Below, piece by piece: positions 27,565 through 36,941 of a stretch of 64,000 nt of DNA. The notes beneath the pieces were generated by a model that had not been told where the DNA came from, ran no database searches, and saw nothing but the letters and a program-made list of their open reading frames with translations. How positions within the stretch are numbered: the first letter of the stretch is position 1; every line of letters begins with the position of its first letter. Source of the stretch: Halobacteriovorax marinus (GTDB lineage Bacteria > Bdellovibrionota > Bacteriovoracia > Bacteriovoracales > Bacteriovoracaceae); the NCBI GenBank assembly GCA_002163155.1, contig MAAO01000005.1, forward strand, positions 103,874 through 167,873, given 5' to 3'. The translations under genes and the position numbers were made by a program.

Positions 27565-29187
27565 TTACATTCTAAAGACACCAAACTTACTTTCGTTAAT
27601 TGGTGTGTTTAAAGAAGAACTAATCGCCAAACCTAGAATATCTCTAGTGTGGGCAGGATCAATAATTCCATCGTCCCAAAGACGTGCTGTAGAATAGTAA
27701 GCACTTCCTTCAGTTTCATATTTCTCTAAGATTGGAGCTTGAAATTCTTTAACTTCAGACTCAGTCATTGCAGGTTTACCAGTGGCCGCTAAACCACCTT
27801 GCTTAACTGTTGTAAGAACACCAGCAGCTTGCTCACCGCCCATGACTGAAATCCTAGCATTTGGCCACATCCAAAGAAAACGCGGCTGATAGGCCCTTCC
27901 ACACATTCCATAGTTACCAGCACCAAATGATCCGCCGATGATAACTGTGAACTTTGGAACTTCAACAGTTGAAACTGCTGTCACCATTTTAGCGCCATGT
28001 TTAGCAATCCCTTCACTTTCGTACTTCTTACCAACCATGAAACCGGTAATATTCTGTAAGAAAACGAGAGGGATTTTTCTTTGCCCACAAAGCTCAATAA
28101 AGTGAGCTCCTTTTTGAGCACTCTCACTAAAGAGGATTCCATTATTGGCCACAATTCCTACTTGATGCCCGTGAATACGCGCAAAACCAGTAACAAGAGT
28201 TGTTCCATATTTTTCTTTAAATTCATGAAACTCCGATCCATCAACGATACGAGAAATAATTTCTCTAATATCAAAGGGCTTCTTAGTATCATGAGGTAAG
28301 ATTCCATAAATCTCATCACTAGATTTGGTAGGTTCTTTATATTTAGAAATTTTCTTTTGCCCAGCGATTTCGCCCAAAGAGACATAGTTTAAATTTTCTA
28401 CGATATTTCTCGTAATGATCAGCGCTTCTTCTTCATCTTCTGCGTAGTGATCAGCAACCCCTGATTCGTGAGTATGAATATAAGCTCCACCTAATTCTTC
28501 AGCAGAAACTTCTTCTCCAGTGGCGGCCTTAACTAGTGGAGGTCCTGCAAGAAAAATTGTTCCATTACCTTTAACAATGACTGATTCATCCGCCATGGCC
28601 GGAACATAAGCTCCTCCAGCGGTACAAGAACCAAGCACTACAGCAATTTGAGGAATTCCCTTGGCGGACATTTGCGCCTGGTTGTAGAAAATTCGACCAA
28701 AGTGATCACGGTCAGGAAAAACTTCATCCTGCATTGGAAGAAAAGCTCCACCTGAATCTACTAAGTAAATACAAGGTAATCTATTCTCAAGAGCAATCTC
28801 TTGTGCTCTTAAATGTTTCTTAACAGTCATGGGAAAGTAAGTTCCACCCTTAACTGTGGCATCGTTAGCTACGAACATACATTCGACACCATGAACACGA
28901 CCGATTCCACAAACAACTCCAGCACTGGGAACATCTGTTCCATACATTCCGTTTGCAGCTAGTGAAGATAATTCTAGAAAAGGAGAACCCTCATCTAGAA
29001 CGCGATCAATTCTCTCTCTGGGTAGAAGTTTTTCTCGTTTGTGATGACGATCAACATACTTCTTACCGCCACCAAGTTTTACTTTATCTATCTGAGCTAA
29101 AAACTCTTCTCGTAAATTTAAGTGGAATTCTCTATTTTCTTTGAAATCGACACTATTTGTATCGATATGGGAGTCTAAAACATCCAT
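27565..29187 (-). CDS. Acyl-CoA carboxylase carboxyltransferase subunit, probable methylcrotonyl-CoA carboxylase beta
   Basis: [42 protein letters not shown] and [40 protein letters not shown] are typical of MCC beta. Confidence 0.93.
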   Translation of the reverse strand: MDVLDSHIDTNSVDFKENREFHLNLREEFLAQIDKVKLGGGKKYVDRHHKREKLLPRERIDRVLDEGSPFLELSSLAANGMYGTDVPSAGVVCGIGRVHGVECMFVANDATVKGGTYFPMTVKKHLRAQEIALENRLPCIYLVDSGGAFLPMQDEVFPDRDHFGRIFYNQAQMSAKGIPQIAVVLGSCTAGGAYVPAMADESVIVKGNGTIFLAGPPLVKAATGEEVSAEELGGAYIHTHESGVADHYAEDEEEALIITRNIVENLNYVSLGEIAGQKKISKYKEPTKSSDEIYGILPHDTKKPFDIREIISRIVDGSEFHEFKEKYGTTLVTGFARIHGHQVGIVANNGILFSESAQKGAHFIELCGQRKIPLVFLQNITGFMVGKKYESEGIAKHGAKMVTAVSTVEVPKFTVIIGGSFGAGNYGMCGRAYQPRFLWMWPNARISVMGGEQAAGVLTTVKQGGLAATGKPAMTESEVKEFQAPILEKYETEGSAYYSTARLWDDGIIDPAHTRDILGLAISSSLNTPINESKFGVFRM

Positions 29188-29222
29188 TTCTGTATCCTAT
29201 TAAAAGCGAATAAAATCGTATC

Positions 29223-29252
29223 ATTTTAATAAGATATGACTGATTGTGGCAA
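29223..29252 (-). promoter_or_regulatory. Candidate sigma-70 promoter of the leucine operon
   Basis: On the - strand TTGCCA (29252-29247), 18-nt spacer, TAAAAT (29228-29223). Confidence 0.45.
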
Positions 29253-29274
29253 GGCACATGAGCCAATTGACCCC

Positions 29275-29282
29275 GTGCGCAC
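29275..29282. promoter_or_regulatory. GTGCGCAC palindrome upstream of the leucine operon
   Basis: Context GAGCCAATTGACCCCGTGCGCACGAGT; resembles the acnB upstream motif. Confidence 0.35.
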
Positions 29283-29302
29283 GAGTGTTTTTAGCTCACT
29301 AA

Positions 29303-30334
29303 CTAGAGTTTTTGCAGCATGGAGCAATAACTGGCACTAATAGTGACAAATTCTCTTGTGAATTTAGTCTTGCGTCCGATGGAATGCTGAGTCAATCCAA
29401 AGAGATATTTAGAGAAAACATCCACCCACGGAGATTCAGATCTTACAGTATAAGGATTGAATTTCTTCTTATTCCCAAGATAAGGAAGATAATATCTACT
29501 AAGGGCATCTAACAAAGGTTCTTCAAACCAAAGATATTTTGCGATTCCTCTTTCTTTTATTTTTGGACATGTGTCCATGAAAACTTTCGATAGGTTTTCC
29601 TTCTTATTCTTTCCAAGGCTCACGATGAGAGAATGAATCAGTGCCTTTAGCATAAAATCTTCATCTAAGTACTTAGTGTGTTTGATAGGATTAATCCTTA
29701 AGATGACTCTCCCACTTTGAAAATCCACAATAGGTCTCTCTGTTGGTGGCCACCAGACTAGTTTGATGCGACCGCCTTTAATTTTATTTGTGGGAAGATC
29801 AAAGAACTTATCTAGTTTTTTAATATTGGATGAAAACTTCTTCTTCTTAAATATTTTATTTAATCTCTGCGCCTCATCCTTTAGAATGGCACTCTCTCTA
29901 ACTAACTTTGAAATACTCATCTTAAAGTGTTTATACACTTTTACTATTTCTTTTAGATCAGTATTATTCACTCTCTTATTTTTCTTAAGAATTGAAAGTG
30001 CTTTATCGACAGTTTTCACTTTAGCAAAAGTTCTTGTAAAGACATCTCCTGAAATGGCCTCCTCACTAAAGAGAGAGTCATTAGCAGCTGGATATTCTTT
30101 ATGATACTTGGAGCGAATTCTTCTATATGTCTCTAACATCATTTTATCTGATTGAGACATATTGAATGATTTACTAAAGTACTGATAATATTCTTTACGG
30201 CTATTTTCGTGCCAGCCTGAAAGGTGATCAACAATTTGAAAGACATCGAAGGCCTCTGTGTATGTGACCATCTTTGATTTTGAAAATGAATTTATAGAAA
30301 ATAAGAGAAAACTAAAAATTATAAGAATTTTCAA
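29303..30334 (-). CDS. Secreted hypothetical protein
   Basis: Signal peptide MKILIIFSFLLFSINSFS; no recognised domain. Confidence 0.7.
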   Translation of the reverse strand: MKILIIFSFLLFSINSFSKSKMVTYTEAFDVFQIVDHLSGWHENSRKEYYQYFSKSFNMSQSDKMMLETYRRIRSKYHKEYPAANDSLFSEEAISGDVFTRTFAKVKTVDKALSILKKNKRVNNTDLKEIVKVYKHFKMSISKLVRESAILKDEAQRLNKIFKKKKFSSNIKKLDKFFDLPTNKIKGGRIKLVWWPPTERPIVDFQSGRVILRINPIKHTKYLDEDFMLKALIHSLIVSLGKNKKENLSKVFMDTCPKIKERGIAKYLWFEEPLLDALSRYYLPYLGNKKKFNPYTVRSESPWVDVFSKYLFGLTQHSIGRKTKFTREFVTISASYCSMLQKL

Positions 30335-30369
30335 CGAACACCATCCATAGTTGTTTTCTTATATTATAG

Positions 30370-31689
30370 CTAAAGATTTAACTTTTTTAAATGAGCAACA
30401 ATGGTTTTCATGGCATATTTATGAAGTTTTGGGTCAATTGCCTCATAAATGACATCTAAGATCTCTTGATTAGACTTACCAGACTGCTTTAAGTTCTTAA
30501 TCTGATCCTCACGCTCCTGGCGATGGCCCAATGTCTTACTAAGTTTATGAGTCCCACCAATGGCAATCCCATGAGAAGGAATGATAAATTTTGGAGAAAG
30601 ATCAATAACTCTATTTAAAGACTCAAAATACTTGAGCATATCTCCCTCAGGAGCACCAATCACGACCGTTCCAATAGTTTGAATGAGATCTCCCACTAGA
30701 AACCAATTCATAGTACTTGGAGCAATAGCGAGTTGACCTTCATCGTGACCAGGAACTTCATAGATTTGAATATCTTTTCCCAGAGACTGAGTTAAAATAT
30801 CTCCTTCACTGTAGAAATGAATTTCCGTATCTAAGAAGTAATCTTCTCCATGTCTCGCTAGAATTCGCTCATAAGTATCTTCACTCATCCCCATTTTCAC
30901 ACCGTAGTACTTGGCTACTTTCACACTTCTTTCATGATGATCTGGATGATGATGAGTGAGAAAAACTTCATCTACAGAGAATTTATCAACGTGTTTTATA
31001 AGCTTTTCTAATTCCTGCTCATCTCTAGGAGAGGGATCTATAAGAACACTCTTAGAGTCTCCAATGAGAAAACAATTTGTTCTATTGGCCGGAGGGAAAG
31101 TATGCGACAGAGGAAGAAATTGCTTCACTCCATAAATACTTTCAATCATGGGTACTTCAGTTTCTGGACAATGTGGGAGAGATAGATCTAATTCTTCTTC
31201 AAAGAGAATATTATCTTCTAGTGCCTTAAATAATTTTACAGTTGGAGGTACGGCCATAATTTCGGCCCGTTCAAAACTTGCCATTAAATCACAGGCCTTA
31301 GTCCAACCAGATTCGGAGGCTTCACCTTCATCAACAGTGAATTCAACTTTCTCTTTCAAATTAATTCTGTAGTAATAATTCTTAAATCGGTAGGGATTAA
31401 ATTCAGGAGTAATAGCAAGACCTACATAATCAATAGATTCTATTAAGTCCAGGTTTGCTTCAAGATCAAAGTTGATCTCTTCATTCATCTCGCGAATGAG
31501 AGCACTCATAATATAGGGTTCAAACTTAGCGAGCTCACCTATGTAGCTCTTTGTGATTTCCTTATCTGACTTATCAATTTTTCCACCAGGAAAGGCGGTA
31601 TAACCAGGAAATACAGAGAGGTAGTTCTGTCTCGTAATGGAAAAGACTTCATCTCTATAAACAAAAATTGCGCAAACTGACTCTCTCAT
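30370..31689 (-). CDS. NUDIX hydrolase - metallo-beta-lactamase fusion protein
   Basis: N-terminal FPGGKID...LIREMNEEINF (NUDIX box-like); C-terminal FLTHHHPDHHERS and VPGHDEGQLAI (MBL fold). Confidence 0.85.
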   Translation of the reverse strand: MRESVCAIFVYRDEVFSITRQNYLSVFPGYTAFPGGKIDKSDKEITKSYIGELAKFEPYIMSALIREMNEEINFDLEANLDLIESIDYVGLAITPEFNPYRFKNYYYRINLKEKVEFTVDEGEASESGWTKACDLMASFERAEIMAVPPTVKLFKALEDNILFEEELDLSLPHCPETEVPMIESIYGVKQFLPLSHTFPPANRTNCFLIGDSKSVLIDPSPRDEQELEKLIKHVDKFSVDEVFLTHHHPDHHERSVKVAKYYGVKMGMSEDTYERILARHGEDYFLDTEIHFYSEGDILTQSLGKDIQIYEVPGHDEGQLAIAPSTMNWFLVGDLIQTIGTVVIGAPEGDMLKYFESLNRVIDLSPKFIIPSHGIAIGGTHKLSKTLGHRQEREDQIKNLKQSGKSNQEILDVIYEAIDPKLHKYAMKTIVAHLKKLNL

Positions 31690-31724
31690 ATCTAACCTTT
31701 AAGGTTATTATAGATGAGTGAAAG

Positions 31725-34700
31725 CTATTCGTCACCAAAGAGTCGCTCATAACCAGATTTTTGATAACGTCTGGTGATGATTTCAAAGATATTCTTATCC
31801 TTACCACCAACAATATCAGCGTTTTTATAATTATATCTCTTATCACTCTTGTAATTTAAATCCGTTGGACTGCCATCAAAACCTCTAACTACAGTTCCAC
31901 CACCTCCAAACATTGATCCACCTGAAGATTTCTTCTTAGACTTAATGCCACCCATTCCAGTACCACCAGACATAAGTAGAGAACTTGGATTCTTTCTTAA
32001 ACGATTAGGGTTCTTTAGGGCCATGTTTGATTTACCTGTGAGCTGTATTCCTTGTCCTTTTAAAAGACCATTTTTCATCATGCCACCAATCAATTTCTTA
32101 TTGGCACCGATAGTATTTAAATAAGCGTTCATAACTTTTCCATTTATTTTTCCAGGATTTGGAATTGAATTTTTATTGGGTAATTTATTATAGAGCAGAT
32201 CTCTTACTCTCTCGGCCTTATTAATAGCTGAATTAACCTTACTTAAATCAAGTTCACCAGAAGCTAATAAACCACTGTTAATTCCATTTAAACTCTTTTC
32301 CAGATCACCAATGGATAATCCTTGAGCTACCCCTGCTTGAAAGTTCGAGGATGAGAATCCTGCTTTCTTACAGGCATTCTGGCCATTTTGATCTTTAAAC
32401 TTTCTACATTTACAACTTAAATCAAAGCGATTATTTGCAGCGACACACCCTTTTCTATTACGAGAAGGATTGGCCCTCGTTTTGTCGGACGACTCTGCAA
32501 ATAAGTTCACATTTCCTTTGGCCCAAAGGTCCTGGCATTTCTTAGAGTTAGTACGACTTGAATTTTGTCCGCCTTCATCGTTGTAACAGTAACAAGTGAG
32601 ATCATTAATATCATCTCTACCTTTTGGACAATACTTAGCTTGATCAGAAGTAAACTTAGACTGTATTTCCTCTAATTTCTTAACATTATTTTCTGAAGCG
32701 ACTTTTTGTTTCTTAGCTGCTGCCCATAGCTTTTTATTAATGAAAGCATTTACTCCCGAGAAAAAAGCTACTGAGTAGGAATTAGATAAGAACTTACCTA
32801 ACTTCTCTTTTATGGGATATCCTTGAGTATCAATCCAATTAATGAGCATAGTAATTCCATAAGAAAGCAGAGAGCTCTTTATCATTCCTAGACCTAGTGT
32901 TTTAAGTTTATCCCCTCCAGATTCTACCGCGTGAGTAGATGGGAAAATAAAATTAAAATAGAGATTTGCAGCATTCTTTATAAAGTGCTTAAAGTTATAA
33001 GCACTATCTGTTGATTCAATTGAGTTGATGTGACCTTCTAAAAAGTCTCTTCTATTTTCAAACTTTTTCTTTAAAGATTCATCTGCTGTATTCTCTAATA
33101 TCTTATTCCACTTATTCTTGGCCTCAATTAAAAGAGACTTTCTTTGACTATTACTAATACTTGGTGAAAGTGCTGCATTTTCAAGTTTATAGGCACTATT
33201 TAATTCCTCAGAATAGTTAAAACTATCTTTTCCTCGATCATTTATTTTTTCACTATTATCTTGATGATACTGCATATCTGCCCAACGGGTTTCTGTCTCT
33301 GCAACTTTAGTTAGACCATCTGTAAAATAGCTCTTGTCTAAATAACTAGCTCCTTGAACATCTACATATTGAGCAAGATCTGCTTTCGTACTTATAAGTT
33401 TTGTGTCCATGACTCCAATATCAGTTTTTAATCCTGAAATATCTGTGTTGAGATCAGTTATCTTAGTCTCAAACCCTTTGATATTAGTATTTATAGTATC
33501 AACACTACCAATGGCCTTAATCTTAGTATTGAGATCCCCTATATTAGTTTTCACTCCCTCAACATTTTTAGTGAGTTTAGCCATGTCCGGAAGAGCTTCT
33601 ACTTGTGCATCAATTTTAGCGATTCCGGCCTTGAGATCACTTACTTCAGTTTTTACGTTTACAATTTTCTCATCTAAGGCATTTACTTGTGTTGTGATTT
33701 CTGTACTTTGTTGATCGAAAGCAGTATTTGCAATTTCTTTCTGACCAGCAATTTCGGTCATATCATTTTGAAACTCTGTCGCCTTAGCTTGTAATGCTTG
33801 TTCTCCTGCAACAACCTTATTATCAATACTATCTATCTCATTATTAAATCGAGATTCAATATCGTTAACCATCACTGAATCGTTTGTAGGGTTCGCCTGC
33901 TTAAAGGAATCTCTTTGGCTGGTCATTTGTTCAGAAGTAGCTTTATTCTGAGTCACAGTTTGATTTTCTTTTATATATTCTTCAGTATAAGTTTTTCCCT
34001 TTTTTGCGACTTCCTGATCAAAAGAATCATTAGATGCAGATTTTTTGGCAGTAATATCTTTTTGAGCAGTTTCTAATTTTTGTTTTTCGCCACTAAGCTC
34101 TTTTATTTTTTTAGAGGCGACCACTTCTTGATTCGTTTTAGTATCATGCTCAGTACTAAGAGCATCATTCTTTTTAGTAGTCTCCGCAATTTCTTTATTT
34201 AATTCCGTTTCTTTAGTTTCGAGGCCTTTCTTTTGTTCTTCAAAAGCTGCTTTATCTTTTAGTGATTTTTCGGAAGCAGCTTTGTCACCTTGAGCTTCTG
34301 CTAATTCTTTCTTTTTTCCATCAGACTTTTCTGTTAACTCTTTTTTTTCTAATTCTTCAGCTTCTTTTTGTTTTTGAAGATCTTCTTTACTAGCAACGGG
34401 AGAAACTCTTCCTAGAGAAGTTTGACAACCAGCTGCGGCCATACTTCCGCCTGAAATCCCCTCAGTCAGAGCAGCTGCTGTTGAAGCGGTGTAACCTAAA
34501 GTCACGACCATGTGTAAATTAGATTTATACTTAGCTATTGAGGCTATCGCCTTTTGTTCTTTTCTTAGAAATTCGAAGACTTCGTTTTGAGCCGCGTACT
34601 CATCATCACTTAGAATATTTTTTTCAAACTCTTCTCTAAGCTTTAAAGCTTTATCATCAATTTTGAAATATGCGTAAAGAGAACCCACTGTAGAAGCTAT

Positions 34701-35060
34701 TCCCGTATACTTGGCGATTTTAACAGACCAGCACTTACTCATGGCCCCACCTACGATGGCCCCATTAATAATATTAGCGATTTCAAAAGTTTTTAAAAGA
34801 ATTGGGTTAAGGCCAGGATCAAAAGTAGTATCTTCTAGCCCTTCACTCTTTGCCAATCCTTCCATACATTGTTTCTTCTTGGCCTCATCTTTCATGGCCG
34901 AGCAATTTTTAAAAGAAAGTCTGTCACTCTTGGAAGTTTGACTTGTCATACAACGACATAAGTTCCCATTCCAACTCTTTGAAGGATTTTTTGAACAGGC
35001 TTCCATTTGCGGACCAAAGTCCGCTTGATCACAGCCAGCAATTGAAGTGAAAGCTTGCAT
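31725..35060 (-). CDS. Large secreted/envelope coiled-coil protein (real start probably at 35093, ATC)
   Basis: Long ORF; Cys-rich N- and C-terminal regions flank a long coiled coil and possible TM segments. Upstream in-frame codons IKFVFITLLFF complete a signal peptide. Confidence 0.8.
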   Translation of the reverse strand: MQAFTSIAGCDQADFGPQMEACSKNPSKSWNGNLCRCMTSQTSKSDRLSFKNCSAMKDEAKKKQCMEGLAKSEGLEDTTFDPGLNPILLKTFEIANIINGAIVGGAMSKCWSVKIAKYTGIASTVGSLYAYFKIDDKALKLREEFEKNILSDDEYAAQNEVFEFLRKEQKAIASIAKYKSNLHMVVTLGYTASTAAALTEGISGGSMAAAGCQTSLGRVSPVASKEDLQKQKEAEELEKKELTEKSDGKKKELAEAQGDKAASEKSLKDKAAFEEQKKGLETKETELNKEIAETTKKNDALSTEHDTKTNQEVVASKKIKELSGEKQKLETAQKDITAKKSASNDSFDQEVAKKGKTYTEEYIKENQTVTQNKATSEQMTSQRDSFKQANPTNDSVMVNDIESRFNNEIDSIDNKVVAGEQALQAKATEFQNDMTEIAGQKEIANTAFDQQSTEITTQVNALDEKIVNVKTEVSDLKAGIAKIDAQVEALPDMAKLTKNVEGVKTNIGDLNTKIKAIGSVDTINTNIKGFETKITDLNTDISGLKTDIGVMDTKLISTKADLAQYVDVQGASYLDKSYFTDGLTKVAETETRWADMQYHQDNSEKINDRGKDSFNYSEELNSAYKLENAALSPSISNSQRKSLLIEAKNKWNKILENTADESLKKKFENRRDFLEGHINSIESTDSAYNFKHFIKNAANLYFNFIFPSTHAVESGGDKLKTLGLGMIKSSLLSYGITMLINWIDTQGYPIKEKLGKFLSNSYSVAFFSGVNAFINKKLWAAAKKQKVASENNVKKLEEIQSKFTSDQAKYCPKGRDDINDLTCYCYNDEGGQNSSRTNSKKCQDLWAKGNVNLFAESSDKTRANPSRNRKGCVAANNRFDLSCKCRKFKDQNGQNACKKAGFSSSNFQAGVAQGLSIGDLEKSLNGINSGLLASGELDLSKVNSAINKAERVRDLLYNKLPNKNSIPNPGKINGKVMNAYLNTIGANKKLIGGMMKNGLLKGQGIQLTGKSNMALKNPNRLRKNPSSLLMSGGTGMGGIKSKKKSSGGSMFGGGGTVVRGFDGSPTDLNYKSDKRYNYKNADIVGGKDKNIFEIITRRYQKSGYERLFGDE

Positions 35061-35122
35061 GAAAAATAGAAGAGTTATGAATACAAACTTGATGAGATAT
35101 CCTTTATTTAAATGATTTCAAT

Positions 35123-35128
35123 ATTATA
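35123..35128 (-). promoter_or_regulatory. Candidate -10 TATAAT for the 1,111-aa protein gene
   Basis: TATAAT on the - strand, 30 nt upstream of the putative ATC start; weak -35 TTAATT at 17-nt spacing. Confidence 0.45.
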
Positions 35129-35244
35129 CTAGCTAGCTTGGTTTTAATTAAGCGGAAAATATTTATGTACAAGATTTTAATGACTTATGAAGGTAAAATA
35201 TCTAAAACTTCATAATTTACTGACTAATTCTAGAGGCAGAACTG

Positions 35245-36939
35245 ATGGCTAAGTATCTAATTTTACTAATGTTTATAAATATCAACTCCTACGCAAACAG
35301 TGGCCTTGGTTGGAATGGAAATTGCTATCAAATACAAAACTTCAAAGGTGAAAAGTTATCAAGACCTACAAATTTCAAAATCTATGGCATGGAGATATTT
35401 TATAACTTTGCCTATGCTCTTACATTAAAAGAAGCAAAATCTCATGCCAGAGTTAACCTTCTCAATAAAGTTAAAAGAAAGTGTCAGAAAGTACCAAGTG
35501 ATTTAAAATTTATTATTCAATGTCCTGTAGATTCAGATCATATAAAGAAATTTCATGTTATAGCAGTGACTAAGAGATGTTCAGAAAAATTTAAAAATAC
35601 TAAACTTGAAACTGAAAGAAAACGTGGTCCTAAGAAAACCAATCCCAAGGCCATAAAAAACCAGTGTCGTAGTGGTGAGACAATCGCATGTAATAAAGGT
35701 CTTCTCCATGCCTTCTATAAAGACAAGCCTTCACTACAAAGAAAGTATGCTTCCGCTCTCTGTAAACAAAATGATAAATTAGGTTGTTTTTTAAAGGTTC
35801 TTTTAAGTAAGAATAAATACTCTTCAATCACTTCTCTAGTGACTCTATGTAAGAAGAAAAACTCTAGGGCCTGTAAAAAGTTAGGAGACAATGAACTTAA
35901 GGCCAGAAATTTAAAAAGTGCAATATCCTATTATGAAAAGGCATGTCATCTAAAGAATACCAAGTCCTGTGGGCTGCAGGGTTATCTTTTAAAACTAACC
36001 GGACAGAAAGTCTTAGGAGATAGACTCTTAAAGAAATCATGTCAAAAAGGAAATACTATTTCATGCGCCGATTTAGCACCAAAAAAGAGAATAAAGTTCT
36101 GCCAAGAAGGACTAGAAAAAGCATGTCAAGATGAATTTATGGAGACTCAAAATGTTAAGATGCTTTCAAAGTCTTGTCAGCTAAATAACGCAAATTCCTG
36201 TTACAAAATGGCACAGATAAACTTAAAGAATAAAGACTACTCCTTATCCCATTTGAGATTTACAAAATCTTGCTTACTAGGAAACTTAAGAGCCTGTAAA
36301 AATATTGTTTTAATTGCTCCGAATGCAAGTGGTGGGGAGATAGAGATTAACACCAACCTTTGTAAGAATGGTGATCAAAAATCTTGCACCTATCTTGCAA
36401 TCGCAAATTTTAAACAAAAGAAATACAAACTAGCATTAGGTGATCTCACAGGTCTGTGTAAGAAAGGAGATCAACTTTCCTGTTATTATAAAGCTCTCTC
36501 TCTATCTAAGTTAAATAAACTTCCAGAGGCCATTATAGAATTAGGAAAGCTTTGTACCAAGGAAAGTCCACTTGTCTGTCTAACCCTTTCAAAATTCCAA
36601 AATGGAAAAGACAGAATCAAAACATTGAGAAAAGGATGTAAGTTTAAAGAACATCAGAGTTGTTTTAATTTAGCGACCAAGTCAAAAAAGAACTCACAGG
36701 CGCAAAGAAAGTATTATTCAGAATCATGTCTATATGCAAACGCGCAGGGTTGTGAAAAAGCAGGTAAAATTCTTTTAAAATTAAAAGACAATAAAACAGC
36801 CAAGGCCTATTTTAAGAAAGGTTGTAGATTAGAATTTGCAAATAGCTGTAATTCACTAGCTTCCCTCTCAAACAAGAAGGAAAAAAACATCCTGCTAAAA
36901 AAGGCCTGTAAACTTGGGCACAAGAAATCGTGCCCATAA
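35245..36939 (+). CDS. Secreted Sel1-like/cysteine-rich repeat protein
   Basis: Recurring 'C(K/L)xGxxxSC...A' units (e.g. LCKKGDQLSCYYKALSL, ACKLGHKKSC), as in disulfide-linked Sel1-like repeats of the Hcp type. Confidence 0.8.
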   Translation: MAKYLILLMFININSYANSGLGWNGNCYQIQNFKGEKLSRPTNFKIYGMEIFYNFAYALTLKEAKSHARVNLLNKVKRKCQKVPSDLKFIIQCPVDSDHIKKFHVIAVTKRCSEKFKNTKLETERKRGPKKTNPKAIKNQCRSGETIACNKGLLHAFYKDKPSLQRKYASALCKQNDKLGCFLKVLLSKNKYSSITSLVTLCKKKNSRACKKLGDNELKARNLKSAISYYEKACHLKNTKSCGLQGYLLKLTGQKVLGDRLLKKSCQKGNTISCADLAPKKRIKFCQEGLEKACQDEFMETQNVKMLSKSCQLNNANSCYKMAQINLKNKDYSLSHLRFTKSCLLGNLRACKNIVLIAPNASGGEIEINTNLCKNGDQKSCTYLAIANFKQKKYKLALGDLTGLCKKGDQLSCYYKALSLSKLNKLPEAIIELGKLCTKESPLVCLTLSKFQNGKDRIKTLRKGCKFKEHQSCFNLATKSKKNSQAQRKYYSESCLYANAQGCEKAGKILLKLKDNKTAKAYFKKGCRLEFANSCNSLASLSNKKEKNILLKKACKLGHKKSCP

Positions 36940-36941
36940 GC

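Noticed and set aside
36916-36935. GGGCAC...GTGCCC hairpin at the 3' end of the Sel1-like gene
   Set aside because: Short stem overlapping coding sequence; could be a terminator but the evidence is too weak to list as a feature.
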